The translations under genes and the position numbers were made by a program. 64,000 nt of DNA, taken from Saprospiraceae bacterium (GTDB taxonomy: Bacteria > Bacteroidota > Bacteroidia > Chitinophagales > Saprospiraceae). This document shows positions 1-8,142 of this stretch, piece after piece (the first letter of the stretch is position 1; each line of letters begins with the position of its first letter). Location: NCBI GenBank assembly GCA_027488935.1, contig JAIYAP010000040.1, positions 159,093 through 223,092 on the forward strand, in the 5' to 3' direction. The notes under the pieces are model-generated. The model was given only the letters and a program-made list of their open reading frames with translations. It had not been told where the DNA came from and ran no database searches.

Positions 1-1
1 A

Positions 2-373
2 CACAATACCTTTCAGTCCTTTCCTAATACCTTTTTCGTATCCAATCGGTTTGTCAACCTGTATTGGTCGCAGGAGTTTGGCCCTTTTTTGTATGTGCGC
101 AAGTATTCGGCACCGGAGTTGGCTTTATTGCAAAATTTTGCCTGGGGCAGCTTGGATCGCCCGGAACTACATTACCATTTAGACTTTCGTACACCTTCCC
201 GATCCCTGTTGGAATCGGGCATTCAGTTTGACAACCTGATCCGCATTAACTACCTCAATTTTGCACATTTAGGGGCCGGCGCAGCGATTTTTTACCGCTG
301 GGGCGGGCTAAACGAGGGCAAATGGACGAAAAACTTGATCCCGCGTTTTGCAGTTAAATTCTTATTCGGTTAA
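2..373 (+). CDS. DUF5686-type outer-membrane protein, 3' end only
   Basis: The reading frame is open from the window edge to a TAA at 371-373, giving the last 123 residues of a longer protein. The alternating aromatic/polar strands, the ESGIQFDN segment, and the end (AAIFYRWGG, then a short basic stretch and a final FLFG) match the C-terminal beta-barrel of Bacteroidota DUF5686 proteins, which usually start with a carboxypeptidase-regulatory-like domain. The role is unknown; such proteins are predicted outer-membrane barrels. The gene converges with the topoisomerase gene and the stop codons overlap by three bases, so there is no room for a separate terminator. The N-terminal part lies outside the window, so the family call rests on the barrel alone. 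Confidence 0.6.
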   Translation, partial: HNTFQSFPNTFFVSNRFVNLYWSQEFGPFLYVRKYSAPELALLQNFAWGSLDRPELHYHLDFRTPSRSLLESGIQFDNLIRINYLNFAHLGAGAAIFYRWGGLNEGKWTKNLIPRFAVKFLFG

Positions 374-3096
374 GCGTCAAAATCAAGGGTATCGCCTGGC
401 TTGAACGTTTGCTTTGGCGTTGGTTTGGTTTTATCGCTGCCGGGCTCAATGGTATCCTGTGTATCTTCGGGTTCCACATCGGGCGCGCCAAACAAATCGA
501 CTTGTATGGCAGCACTGGTCGGGTCTGTTTTAGGTAATAACCGCGATTCCGAGGCATCAATTTCTTTTACACCCGATAAAATTTGATCACTCAGGCGGTT
601 GCCCAAGGCCTTCCAGCCTTTTATATCCATGAAATCGCCCAGGCTAATTTCGCCGGTCATGGGTTTGCCTTTTACCTTAATGGTATATTTGATGCGCGGA
701 TTTTCTTTTACCGACACAAACAGCATTTTCGATTTGGAGTGGTCGGTCAGGTAACTGTATTTCTCGCGCAATTTATTGGTTTCGATGCGGAAACGTTTGA
801 CCATCGTCCAGCCTTTGATGCCGTCAAAATGCACGGCATTTATGACCAAATCAGCCTGGAATTTGCCCACATGCACGATGTCTTTCATTTCAAAACGCTG
901 CTGCACATCCATGTCGGTTACTTCATAGGTACCATCGTTGTATAGGATCAGGATATTATCCCCCGTATCAAATTCGCCGAGTAGTCGACCGCGCTCCTGG
1001 GTATTCAAGCGGCCGGTAATATCATCAAACCAGAGTTTTTGGGCACCGATGGTCGATTTACCCACCTCTTTTTGCTTGATTTGTTTGACCGGGTATTTCG
1101 TCAGCACATTGCCCTGCGAATCGCGGCCTTTGATGGCCAATTCGCCAAAATCATAATCAAACACCTTGATTTTAGCGGTACTGGCAGCCGTCAGCATTAC
1201 CGACACCACCTCACTTTCGCCATTTGGATTGGCTGTGAAATACAGCACTTTAGAGCCTTTTGTTTCGGAACCCAGTTGGTATTCCTTATCGCGGGTGATT
1301 GCCGTTACATTGAAACGTTTGACAAAACTCCGTCCGGTTTTGGCATCCAGGTAGGCCATATTATAGGTAGTGCGCTCGTCGTTCTTTTTCCAGACGGCCA
1401 CATGCACAATATCTTTTCCGATAAATACCTTATCGTCCACTTTCACCACTTTCATCACCCCATCGCGGCGGAACGTGATGATGTCGTCAATATCGGAGCA
1501 ATCCTGTAAAAATTCGTCTTTTTTGAGGCCGGTTCCGATAAATCCGTCGGCATAGTTGACATACAGTTTGGCGTTGTTGGCCACCACTTCGGTGGCGCGA
1601 ATTTCGTCGAACTTGATGATTTCCGTTTTGCGTTCGCGGCCTTTGCCGTATTTGCTGAGCAGGGTTTCGAAGTAGGCGATGGTATATTCCACCAGGTGTT
1701 CGAGGTGGTTCAGCGTTACGAGCAGTTCGGCGTTCAGTTTCGCAATATCCTCATCAGCTTTAAACGAATTAAATTTGGAAATACGCTTAATTCGGATCTC
1801 CGTAAGGCGCAAAATATCTTCTTCAATGACCTCGCGCAGTAGTTTAATGCGTTTAGCTTCTTTAGCATAGGCAGGATCGCTGGGCGTAACCACATATTTT
1901 TTCAGGCCGACATCGATCGTATCAATCACCGCTTCCCAGGTTTCACACTCTTCAATGTCGCGGTAAATACGGTTTTGGATAAAAATCTTTTCGAGGGAGG
2001 CAAAATGCAGTTTCTCTTGCAGTTCATCGCGCAAGATTTCCAGTTCCATTTTGAGCAAATCGCGGGTATTTTCAGTCGAAATACGCAGCAATTCATTCAC
2101 TTCGGTGAACACCGGTTTGTCTTCTACAATAATACAGCAATTGGGCGAAATACTCACTTCGCACAACGTAAATGCATACAGCGCGTCGATGCTCACATCA
2201 GGCGAAACACCCGGTTGCAATTCGATCTCGATATCCACATTTGCCGCTACCTTATCAATTACCTTTTTGATCTTGATTTGGCCTTTATCGTTGGCTTTCA
2301 GAATGCTTTCAATCAGATCGCCCGTAGTTACACTAAAGGGAATTTCGGTAATTTGCAGCGTTTTTTTGTCTAATTCCTTGATCTTTGCACGCACTCGCAC
2401 TTTGCCCCCGCGCGCGCCGGCGTTGTAATTGGCCACATCAATAGAGCCGCCCGTTGGAAAATCCGGGTAAAGATCCGAGCGCTTGCCTTTGAGCACGGCA
2501 ATGCTTGCCTTAATCAGTTCGATAAAATTGTGGGGTAAAATTTTGGTACTCAAACCTACTGCAATACCCTCCACGCCCATGGCCAGCACCATCGGGAATT
2601 TCATGGGCAGGGTAACGGGCTCGCGTTTGCGGCCGTCGTACGATAGTTGCCAAACGGTGGTATCGTGGTTAAAGGCTACATCGAGGGCAAATTTGGTAAG
2701 ACGCGCCTCAATATAACGCGGTGCAGCGGCAGGGTCGCCGGTGCGGTAATCACCCCAGTTGCCCTGGCAATCGATCATCAACTCCTTTTGCCCCATATTT
2801 ACCAGCGCCTCCCCGATGGCTGCGTCGCCGTGGGGGTGGTATTGCATGGTTTGACCGATCAGGTTGGCCACTTTATGGTAACGGCCATCGTGCTGCTCAA
2901 ACATGGCATGCAGGATACGGCGTTGTACGGGTTTAAGCCCATCCTCCACGGCCGGTACGGCGCGCTCGAGGATTACATAACTGGCGTAATCGAGGAAGTA
3001 ATTTTGGTACATCCCCGACAGGGTAATAATGGTGTCCTCCCCGCTTTGCTGGGAGTTCATGTCGGGGACGGAAGTATCTTTTCGCTGTTTGGCCAT
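370..3096 (-). CDS. parC: DNA topoisomerase IV subunit A (gyrase A/ParC family)
   Basis: This is a 908-residue type IIA topoisomerase A subunit. It cuts and rejoins DNA to decatenate or relax chromosomes, together with a ParE/GyrB ATPase that is not in this window. Visible motifs are the N-terminal winged-helix segment (DGLKPVQRRIL, about 53-63), the YHPHGD loop (86-91) and the catalytic tyrosine in AAAPRYIEARL (Tyr128). A long coiled region follows (about 330-480). The C-terminal domain (about 520-840) is beta-rich and ends in an acidic/Pro-Thr tail. The early motifs and moderate C-terminal domain suit the Bacteroidota topoisomerase IV A form rather than canonical GyrA; I saw no clear GyrA box. 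The start ATG at 3094-3096 fits family length, and a TATCTTTG promoter element lies about 77 bp upstream. Confidence 0.93.
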   Translation of the reverse strand: MAKQRKDTSVPDMNSQQSGEDTIITLSGMYQNYFLDYASYVILERAVPAVEDGLKPVQRRILHAMFEQHDGRYHKVANLIGQTMQYHPHGDAAIGEALVNMGQKELMIDCQGNWGDYRTGDPAAAPRYIEARLTKFALDVAFNHDTTVWQLSYDGRKREPVTLPMKFPMVLAMGVEGIAVGLSTKILPHNFIELIKASIAVLKGKRSDLYPDFPTGGSIDVANYNAGARGGKVRVRAKIKELDKKTLQITEIPFSVTTGDLIESILKANDKGQIKIKKVIDKVAANVDIEIELQPGVSPDVSIDALYAFTLCEVSISPNCCIIVEDKPVFTEVNELLRISTENTRDLLKMELEILRDELQEKLHFASLEKIFIQNRIYRDIEECETWEAVIDTIDVGLKKYVVTPSDPAYAKEAKRIKLLREVIEEDILRLTEIRIKRISKFNSFKADEDIAKLNAELLVTLNHLEHLVEYTIAYFETLLSKYGKGRERKTEIIKFDEIRATEVVANNAKLYVNYADGFIGTGLKKDEFLQDCSDIDDIITFRRDGVMKVVKVDDKVFIGKDIVHVAVWKKNDERTTYNMAYLDAKTGRSFVKRFNVTAITRDKEYQLGSETKGSKVLYFTANPNGESEVVSVMLTAASTAKIKVFDYDFGELAIKGRDSQGNVLTKYPVKQIKQKEVGKSTIGAQKLWFDDITGRLNTQERGRLLGEFDTGDNILILYNDGTYEVTDMDVQQRFEMKDIVHVGKFQADLVINAVHFDGIKGWTMVKRFRIETNKLREKYSYLTDHSKSKMLFVSVKENPRIKYTIKVKGKPMTGEISLGDFMDIKGWKALGNRLSDQILSGVKEIDASESRLLPKTDPTSAAIQVDLFGAPDVEPEDTQDTIEPGSDKTKPTPKQTFKPGDTLDFDA

Positions 3097-3172
3097 AATG
3101 TGTTACTGGATTCAAATGGATTCACGGGCCGCAAATGTGCAACTTTTCACGGGAAAATCCTCAATCTTGCGG

Positions 3173-3205
3173 CAAAGATAACAAATTGTTTTTAACTTAA
3201 AACAA
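3173..3205 (-). promoter_or_regulatory. Possible promoter of parC
   Basis: On the minus strand TATCTTTG (3180 to 3173) matches the Bacteroidota -7 consensus TAnnTTTG exactly. A TTG (3205-3203) lies upstream with a 22-bp spacer, slightly longer than the usual 19-21. The predicted transcript would have a leader of about 70 nt. Confidence 0.35.
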
Positions 3206-3223
3206 AAAGTGTTTATTTTTACA

Positions 3224-4585
3224 CTATCGTCCAAATAAATGCGTGATCTCCTTGCTGTAACTAATCAAAGCATTGGTGCTGATGACGCCCAGCCGATCGC
3301 GCAGGTTGCGCAAATGCGTATCGACGGTATGGACACTTAAGTTAATGGCCTGGGCAATTTCTTTTGACAGGAGGTTTTTATCCGAATATTCCAGGATTTC
3401 CTGTTCGCGCTGCCCAAAAAAGATCTCATCCATGCGGTAGTCGGAAATACTGAAATAGTGGTTTTGTTTTGTGATATGTACTGCTAAAATACTGTTGGCA
3501 TCGGCCTTTTTTAAGTGGTTGATGTTGGAATAAACATGTAGAGACAACAACAAACGGCCATTTTCATCAAATAATAAAGGCGAAATATATTCAAGGATGC
3601 GGACGTTATGCGGCGGAACCAGCGTCAGGCGGTAATCAAAAATAGCGGTAAACTGTGCTTTTTCGGGACTGCTTGCTTCTGTATATAATTTGGTGAGTTG
3701 TTTATTTACCCGGTCTATTTTGTGCGTATCGGGCGAATAATGGCCACCTGTTTGTAGTTTTTGGATCATTTCGTTCCAGCTAAACCCAGTCACTTCTTTA
3801 ATATTATCACTCACATACCGGAAGTCATGGATGCTATAATCAAAAATAGCAATGGCTTTACGGGTGGTGGAGGCAATTTTTTCCTGCATAAACTGCAAAC
3901 TCATGCCAATATCCAAGGTCTGAACGGAGGGAGTATCTACTACGGCTGGTTGCTTGAAATGGGGAGATGGATTGCGCAAAAAAACAGGTAAAGAAATGGG
4001 GGCGGCCCACCCGGCACTGGACGGCGCTACGTGGTTGGTTGCAAAGGTGACTTGACGCAGCGTTTGGCGGAGACCCTGCAATTCCGCTATTTTGTTTGCG
4101 ACAATGTGCTGAATGGTTTCAATATTTCGATAAGCCCGCAATGCTGCCGTCAGCGATGTCTTGAGGCGTTGCACCGTAAGCCCGTTTTTCTCCTCGTAAT
4201 CATTGATTTCATAGTGATGCACCAGATAATCTTCCGGGGCCAAGCCAGGATTCCCGGTGCGTACTACAATTTGCAAAGTATTGTTTTTCAATTCATTGCG
4301 CAGGAAATTGATCACCTCAATGCCTGCACTGCGGTGTTCCATGACAATATCCAACAACAATACCTGGAAAAAATCGGCTTGTGTTTTTAATAGTTCGATG
4401 GCTTCGCGCGCAGAAAAAGCCGAATGAAATTGCAAGGCTTTGTCCTCAAAAACAAAACCTTTGAGGGCAAAAAGCGTAACATCATGTACACTTTGCTCAT
4501 CGTCAACGATCAAGATATTCCAAAACTCAGTTGGTTTGCCGGGCGTTCGCACCAACTCTGGAATAAAAGACAACAAATCGTCCAT
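3224..4585 (-). CDS. Response regulator: receiver, PAS-like domain, LuxR HTH
   Basis: This 453-residue protein has a receiver domain (about 20-150; acidic pocket DDE 28-30, phospho-acceptor Asp79 in LLLDIVME). A linker and a PAS-like middle part follow (about 230-345, YVSDNIKEVTGFSW). The end is a LuxR/NarL helix-turn-helix (about 385-450, REQEILEYSDKNLLSKEIA). The receiver resembles those found with DUF3369 domains. It is the likely partner of the sensor kinase 284 bp upstream on the same strand (NarL-like output). Targets cannot be read from the sequence; the adjacent nitrogen genes are a reasonable guess. The stop is TAG. A weak 5-bp hairpin with a T run follows it on the minus strand. Confidence 0.8.
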   Translation of the reverse strand: MDDLLSFIPELVRTPGKPTEFWNILIVDDEQSVHDVTLFALKGFVFEDKALQFHSAFSAREAIELLKTQADFFQVLLLDIVMEHRSAGIEVINFLRNELKNNTLQIVVRTGNPGLAPEDYLVHHYEINDYEEKNGLTVQRLKTSLTAALRAYRNIETIQHIVANKIAELQGLRQTLRQVTFATNHVAPSSAGWAAPISLPVFLRNPSPHFKQPAVVDTPSVQTLDIGMSLQFMQEKIASTTRKAIAIFDYSIHDFRYVSDNIKEVTGFSWNEMIQKLQTGGHYSPDTHKIDRVNKQLTKLYTEASSPEKAQFTAIFDYRLTLVPPHNVRILEYISPLLFDENGRLLLSLHVYSNINHLKKADANSILAVHITKQNHYFSISDYRMDEIFFGQREQEILEYSDKNLLSKEIAQAINLSVHTVDTHLRNLRDRLGVISTNALISYSKEITHLFGR

Positions 4586-4869
4586 TTGGCTATGTTCATT
4601 TACCTAAACCTTAAAACGACTGCGTACACTGGAAAATACCAATAATATTACTTTTAAGGCTAGCAAATGAATTGACAAATATAGAAACTTCCATTTGTCC
4701 CCAAAAACAGTAGGATATAAATTTAAGGTTATTTTATACCAAGATTTAAATGGATTTGAAGGATAGATGGATAAAAAAATTGATTTTCAATGGATTAGAA
4801 GCCTGCTGTTTTCATAATCACTTTGCGTTGACTATACGTAAGCATACTTACTACAACAATTTTTATTCA
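4586..4869. other. Intergenic region between sensor kinase and response regulator
   Basis: These 284 AT-rich bases separate the kinase stop from the regulator start. I saw no credible ORF, RNA gene or strong hairpin. The gap is long for one transcript, so the regulator may have its own promoter, but no clear TAnnTTTG element was identified. Confidence 0.4.
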
Positions 4870-6354
4870 TCAAAGGCTTTCTATTTCTTTTTGATGTTTC
4901 GGGATTTGAATATCGAACAATACCCCCGCGTTGGTATCGCTCTTGCAATGAATGATTCCACCCAACTGTTTTACCACCAAATGTTGCACAATACTCAGGC
5001 CTAGTCCGCTGCCCCCTTTTTGCTTGGCGGTAGAAAAAAAAGGCTCAAATATTTGGGGCAGCAAGGCAGGGGAAATCCCTACCCCATCGTCTTGATAACT
5101 CAGATGCAGGTGGTGGGTATGCTCGGTTAATTGGATGGTGATTGTTCCGGATTGCGGTACATTTGGAAATCCATGTTTTAAAGAATTGGTAACCAAATTC
5201 ATGATAATTTGGGCAAAAACCCCAGGATGGCTGTTTATTTCGAGTTTTGGAGGCAGGTTTAATTGCAATTGAATGTCCGTGTTTTTAAAAAACGGGCTGA
5301 GCGTATTGGCAACTTGTACGATCAATTGACTTAAATCGAAATGTTCTTTGTGTCCGCTCAACTGCGGGATGGCCACATTTTTAAAATCTTGCAGCAGTTG
5401 TGCGGCTTTTCCCAGGTTATTTAAAACCAGTGCACTTCCCTCTTCGGCATGCGCTACGTAATCGTCCAGGTTGGATTTACGTAATTGGTCCTGCTTGTAC
5501 GCTGCAACAAGTTGTTGGGTGTACTCTTGCAAAGAAGAAGCAGCCGTAACTGCGATACCGATGGGGGTATTAATTTCGTGGGTAATGACGCCCACGGTTT
5601 CGCCCAGCATGGCTAATTTTTCGGCTTCCAATAAGTTTTGCTGCATGCGTTGCATCAGACTTAGGGAGTTTTCAAGGGCGTTTTGCTTTTCAATTAACAA
5701 TTGATTCCGCGCATTTTTTTCGGATAATTCGCGGATGATCCTGCGGTTCAGTGGGATAAAAATAAAGAACAACTCCAGCAACAAAAGCACCAGGGTGAAA
5801 ACCCAGATATAGGTTTCCAACTGGCCCAATTGCTGAATATTTACGGTCGATTCTTTTTGGTATTGCAGTACAATTTCATCCATACCATTCAAAAAAGCCG
5901 GTTCATACTGCAAAATCACCTCGGTCGCTGGATGTACATTCCGATTAGAAGCAAGTAAAATGTTCAGGGCGGCGTTTTTAATCATCTGAAACGGCTGTTC
6001 AATACTATCAAAACGCAGCCGCACGGCTTCCGAATTTTTAACGATAAAATTGTCAATGGGCAATGCGCCATGTAATTGGTGGTAAGCGAGTTGCCAATCA
6101 TTGAGCGCATGGTGGAGTTCTTCGAGCAGGGCTTGCTTGTCTGAATCGTTAATGCCAATGTGTTGCAGTTCCAGACAATCTTTGGTGATGCGTTGGCTCA
6201 ACATCCGCTGTCGACCTGCCAGGTTTACCACCTTCGCATCGTTCTCACGATCTTCCAACCCTTTTCGTGCAAAGAAATAGGCAAGCGTGCTCGACAGCGC
6301 GAGTAATGAAATGGCCAGGATGTAAAAAGTAAGCGGGGCGCGTTCTTTAAACAT
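4870..6354 (-). CDS. Membrane sensor histidine kinase with PilJ/NarX-like sensor region
   Basis: This is a 494-residue inner-membrane kinase. TM1 is about 8-28, a helical periplasmic region spans about 35-180, and TM2 is about 182-203. A coiled linker (205-250) leads to the dimerisation domain, with the phospho-acceptor His259 in GVITHEINTP. The ATPase domain (about 350-485) shows the N box (MNLVTNSLKH), G1 (DDGVGIS) and G2 (GSGLGLSIV). The segment just after TM1, NLAGRQRMLSQR (44-55), is the PilJ/type-IV-pili-MCP N-domain signature. It resembles the nitrate-binding P-box of NarX/NarQ. The kinase is divergent from the ammonium transporter and precedes a LuxR-type regulator, like a NarX-NarL pair. 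A nitrogen ligand is inferred only. Confidence 0.85.
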   Translation of the reverse strand: MFKERAPLTFYILAISLLALSSTLAYFFARKGLEDRENDAKVVNLAGRQRMLSQRITKDCLELQHIGINDSDKQALLEELHHALNDWQLAYHQLHGALPIDNFIVKNSEAVRLRFDSIEQPFQMIKNAALNILLASNRNVHPATEVILQYEPAFLNGMDEIVLQYQKESTVNIQQLGQLETYIWVFTLVLLLLELFFIFIPLNRRIIRELSEKNARNQLLIEKQNALENSLSLMQRMQQNLLEAEKLAMLGETVGVITHEINTPIGIAVTAASSLQEYTQQLVAAYKQDQLRKSNLDDYVAHAEEGSALVLNNLGKAAQLLQDFKNVAIPQLSGHKEHFDLSQLIVQVANTLSPFFKNTDIQLQLNLPPKLEINSHPGVFAQIIMNLVTNSLKHGFPNVPQSGTITIQLTEHTHHLHLSYQDDGVGISPALLPQIFEPFFSTAKQKGGSGLGLSIVQHLVVKQLGGIIHCKSDTNAGVLFDIQIPKHQKEIESL

Positions 6355-6485
6355 GACAAGAGTTTGATTGGGACGAATATCGAATTATTTGGCAGCGCTA
6401 AAAACTAAAATGGAAAATTATTGCTTAAAAAATCTACGCGCCAGGACTTTACATTTTCTTAAAATTAGAATACTAAAATTGAGTA

Positions 6486-6516
6486 TTGGCCAGCGTTTGT
6501 GAGCAAGATAGTTTTG
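6486..6516 (+). promoter_or_regulatory. Predicted promoter of the ammonium transporter gene
   Basis: TTG (6486-6488), a 20-bp spacer and TAGTTTTG (6509-6516) match the Bacteroidota -33/-7 pattern. The leader before the ATG at 6601 would be about 75-80 nt. Confidence 0.55.
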
Positions 6517-6600
6517 CCGCTCAAAAATTTTGCCCATTTGATTCATTTTCCTGTTGCGCTAAGACCCACGTTCAGCCCAGTTTAACTGTCCAACCCACTT

Positions 6601-7944
6601 ATGCTCCGTTCCGAAAATCGCTATTTAATCCCCTTTATTTTACTCGCGATCATTTCTATTATTGGTGTTTTTACTTCAAATAGCCCTACTGTCAACGAAC
6701 CCAACCCGGCCTATCCGGTAGAGGCGGGCGATGTAGCCTGGCTGTTGTCGGCTTCCGGGCTGGTATTGCTGATGACCCCTGGTTTGGCCTTTTTTTACGG
6801 CGGCATGGTTCGGTATAAAAACCTGATTTCTACCCTCATTCAGAATTTTATTTCCCTGGGCATTGTCAGCCTGGTTTGGTTATTGGTAGGCTTCAGCCTG
6901 GCTTTTGGGCGCGATTGGGGCGGTTTAATTGGCAATCCGGGCGATTTTTTCATGTTTAAAGAAGTAGGGTTGGCCGTTCGGCCCGAATTTGCGAGCAAAG
7001 TGCCTTTTGCTTTATTTGCTATGTTTCAGCTCAAATTTGCCATCATCACACCTGCCTTGATTACAGGCGGGGTGGCCGAGCGGGTGCGTTTTTCGTCGCT
7101 GATGTTGTTTATCGTGTTGTTTTCCATTTGCATTTATGCGCCATTGGCACACTGGACCTGGCATCCATCCGGTTTTTTGCGGCAATGGGGCGTGCTTGAT
7201 TTTGCGGGCGGTACGGTGGTGCATATTTCGGCGGGTTTTGCGGCTTTGGCGGGTGCTATGTTTTTGGGCCAGCGCAGAACGGTGAGCAACGTACATACGC
7301 CTACCAACATCCCTTTTGTGGTAATTGGTACAGGTTTGTTGTGGTTTGGCTGGTTTGGATTCAATGCCGGTTCTTCGCTGGCAGCCGACGGATTGGCGAT
7401 TACCGCTTTTGTGAATACCAATTTTGCTTCGGCAACCGCCATGCTTACCTGGGTCATGCTGGATGGCGTAACGGGCAGGAAACGTTCTGTCGTGGGTGCT
7501 TGTGTGGGTGCAGTGGTTGGTTTGGTGGCCATTACGCCTGCTGCGGGCTTTGTCAATGTGGGCCAAAGTGTGTTTATTGGCTTTGTAGCGCCCATTATCA
7601 GCTATTTTGCGGTGCAATACAAAACCAAAACCGGCATTGATGACACCTTGGATGTGTTTCCTTGTCATGGTGTAGGCGGTATCGTGGGCATGATCCTTAC
7701 TGCTGTATTTGCCAAAGATGTCGGCTTGGTGTACGGCCACACCAACACCTTTTACTTCCATTTGCTGGCTTTATTTATCGTGAGCATGTTCACCTTTGGT
7801 GGCTCCTATTTGCTGTTCATGCTCACCGATTATATTTTGCCCATGCGTGTCTCGCCTACCCAGGAATCGGAAGGGTTGGATTTGACCCAACATGGAGAAA
7901 CGGCGACCGATTGGAAGGAGCGGATCAATGGCGAACATGCCTGA
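6601..7944 (+). CDS. amt: Ammonium transporter (Amt/MEP/Rh family)
   Basis: This 447-residue membrane channel imports ammonium. A short N-terminal hydrophobic helix (about 9-26; leader peptide or extra TM) precedes the 11-TM core. The family signature is at about 55-74 (LMTPGLAFFYGGMVRYKN). The two pore histidines are visible in APLAHWTWHPSG and in DVFPCHGVGG. The C-terminal cytoplasmic tail, which binds PII proteins in relatives, is present, but no glnK/PII gene is adjacent, which differs from the usual amtB-glnK pairing. It is followed on the same strand by glutamine synthetase III and glutaminase, so it supplies substrate to the next enzyme. Confidence 0.93.
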   Translation: MLRSENRYLIPFILLAIISIIGVFTSNSPTVNEPNPAYPVEAGDVAWLLSASGLVLLMTPGLAFFYGGMVRYKNLISTLIQNFISLGIVSLVWLLVGFSLAFGRDWGGLIGNPGDFFMFKEVGLAVRPEFASKVPFALFAMFQLKFAIITPALITGGVAERVRFSSLMLFIVLFSICIYAPLAHWTWHPSGFLRQWGVLDFAGGTVVHISAGFAALAGAMFLGQRRTVSNVHTPTNIPFVVIGTGLLWFGWFGFNAGSSLAADGLAITAFVNTNFASATAMLTWVMLDGVTGRKRSVVGACVGAVVGLVAITPAAGFVNVGQSVFIGFVAPIISYFAVQYKTKTGIDDTLDVFPCHGVGGIVGMILTAVFAKDVGLVYGHTNTFYFHLLALFIVSMFTFGGSYLLFMLTDYILPMRVSPTQESEGLDLTQHGETATDWKERINGEHA

Positions 7945-7987
7945 GTTTTTACTAAATCTTGGTATGGGACAGGGTTCATCAGCGTTC

Positions 7988-7995
7988 TAATTTTG
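7988..7995 (+). promoter_or_regulatory. Possible -7 element before glutamine synthetase
   Basis: TAATTTTG is an exact TAnnTTTG match about 150 bp before the glutamine synthetase ATG. No TTG lies at the right distance upstream, so it may need an activator or be chance. Confidence 0.3.
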
Positions 7996-8142
7996 TGGTA
8001 TAAATACGCTCACCTTACAGTTTATTCCCTGGTTATCAAATACTTGCATGAAAAGGTATTCACCCGAAATACCCTTTCACTCTATTTCGTCAAATTCACC
8101 CAAGGGGCATTGCCCTGTCATTGTTAATAAAACCAATACCAC

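Noticed and set aside
7012..7761. Long open frames antisense to the ammonium transporter and overlapping 8155-9414 antisense to glnN
   Set aside because: They follow the codon bias of the strong sense genes, have no recognisable domains and no promoter or start context.
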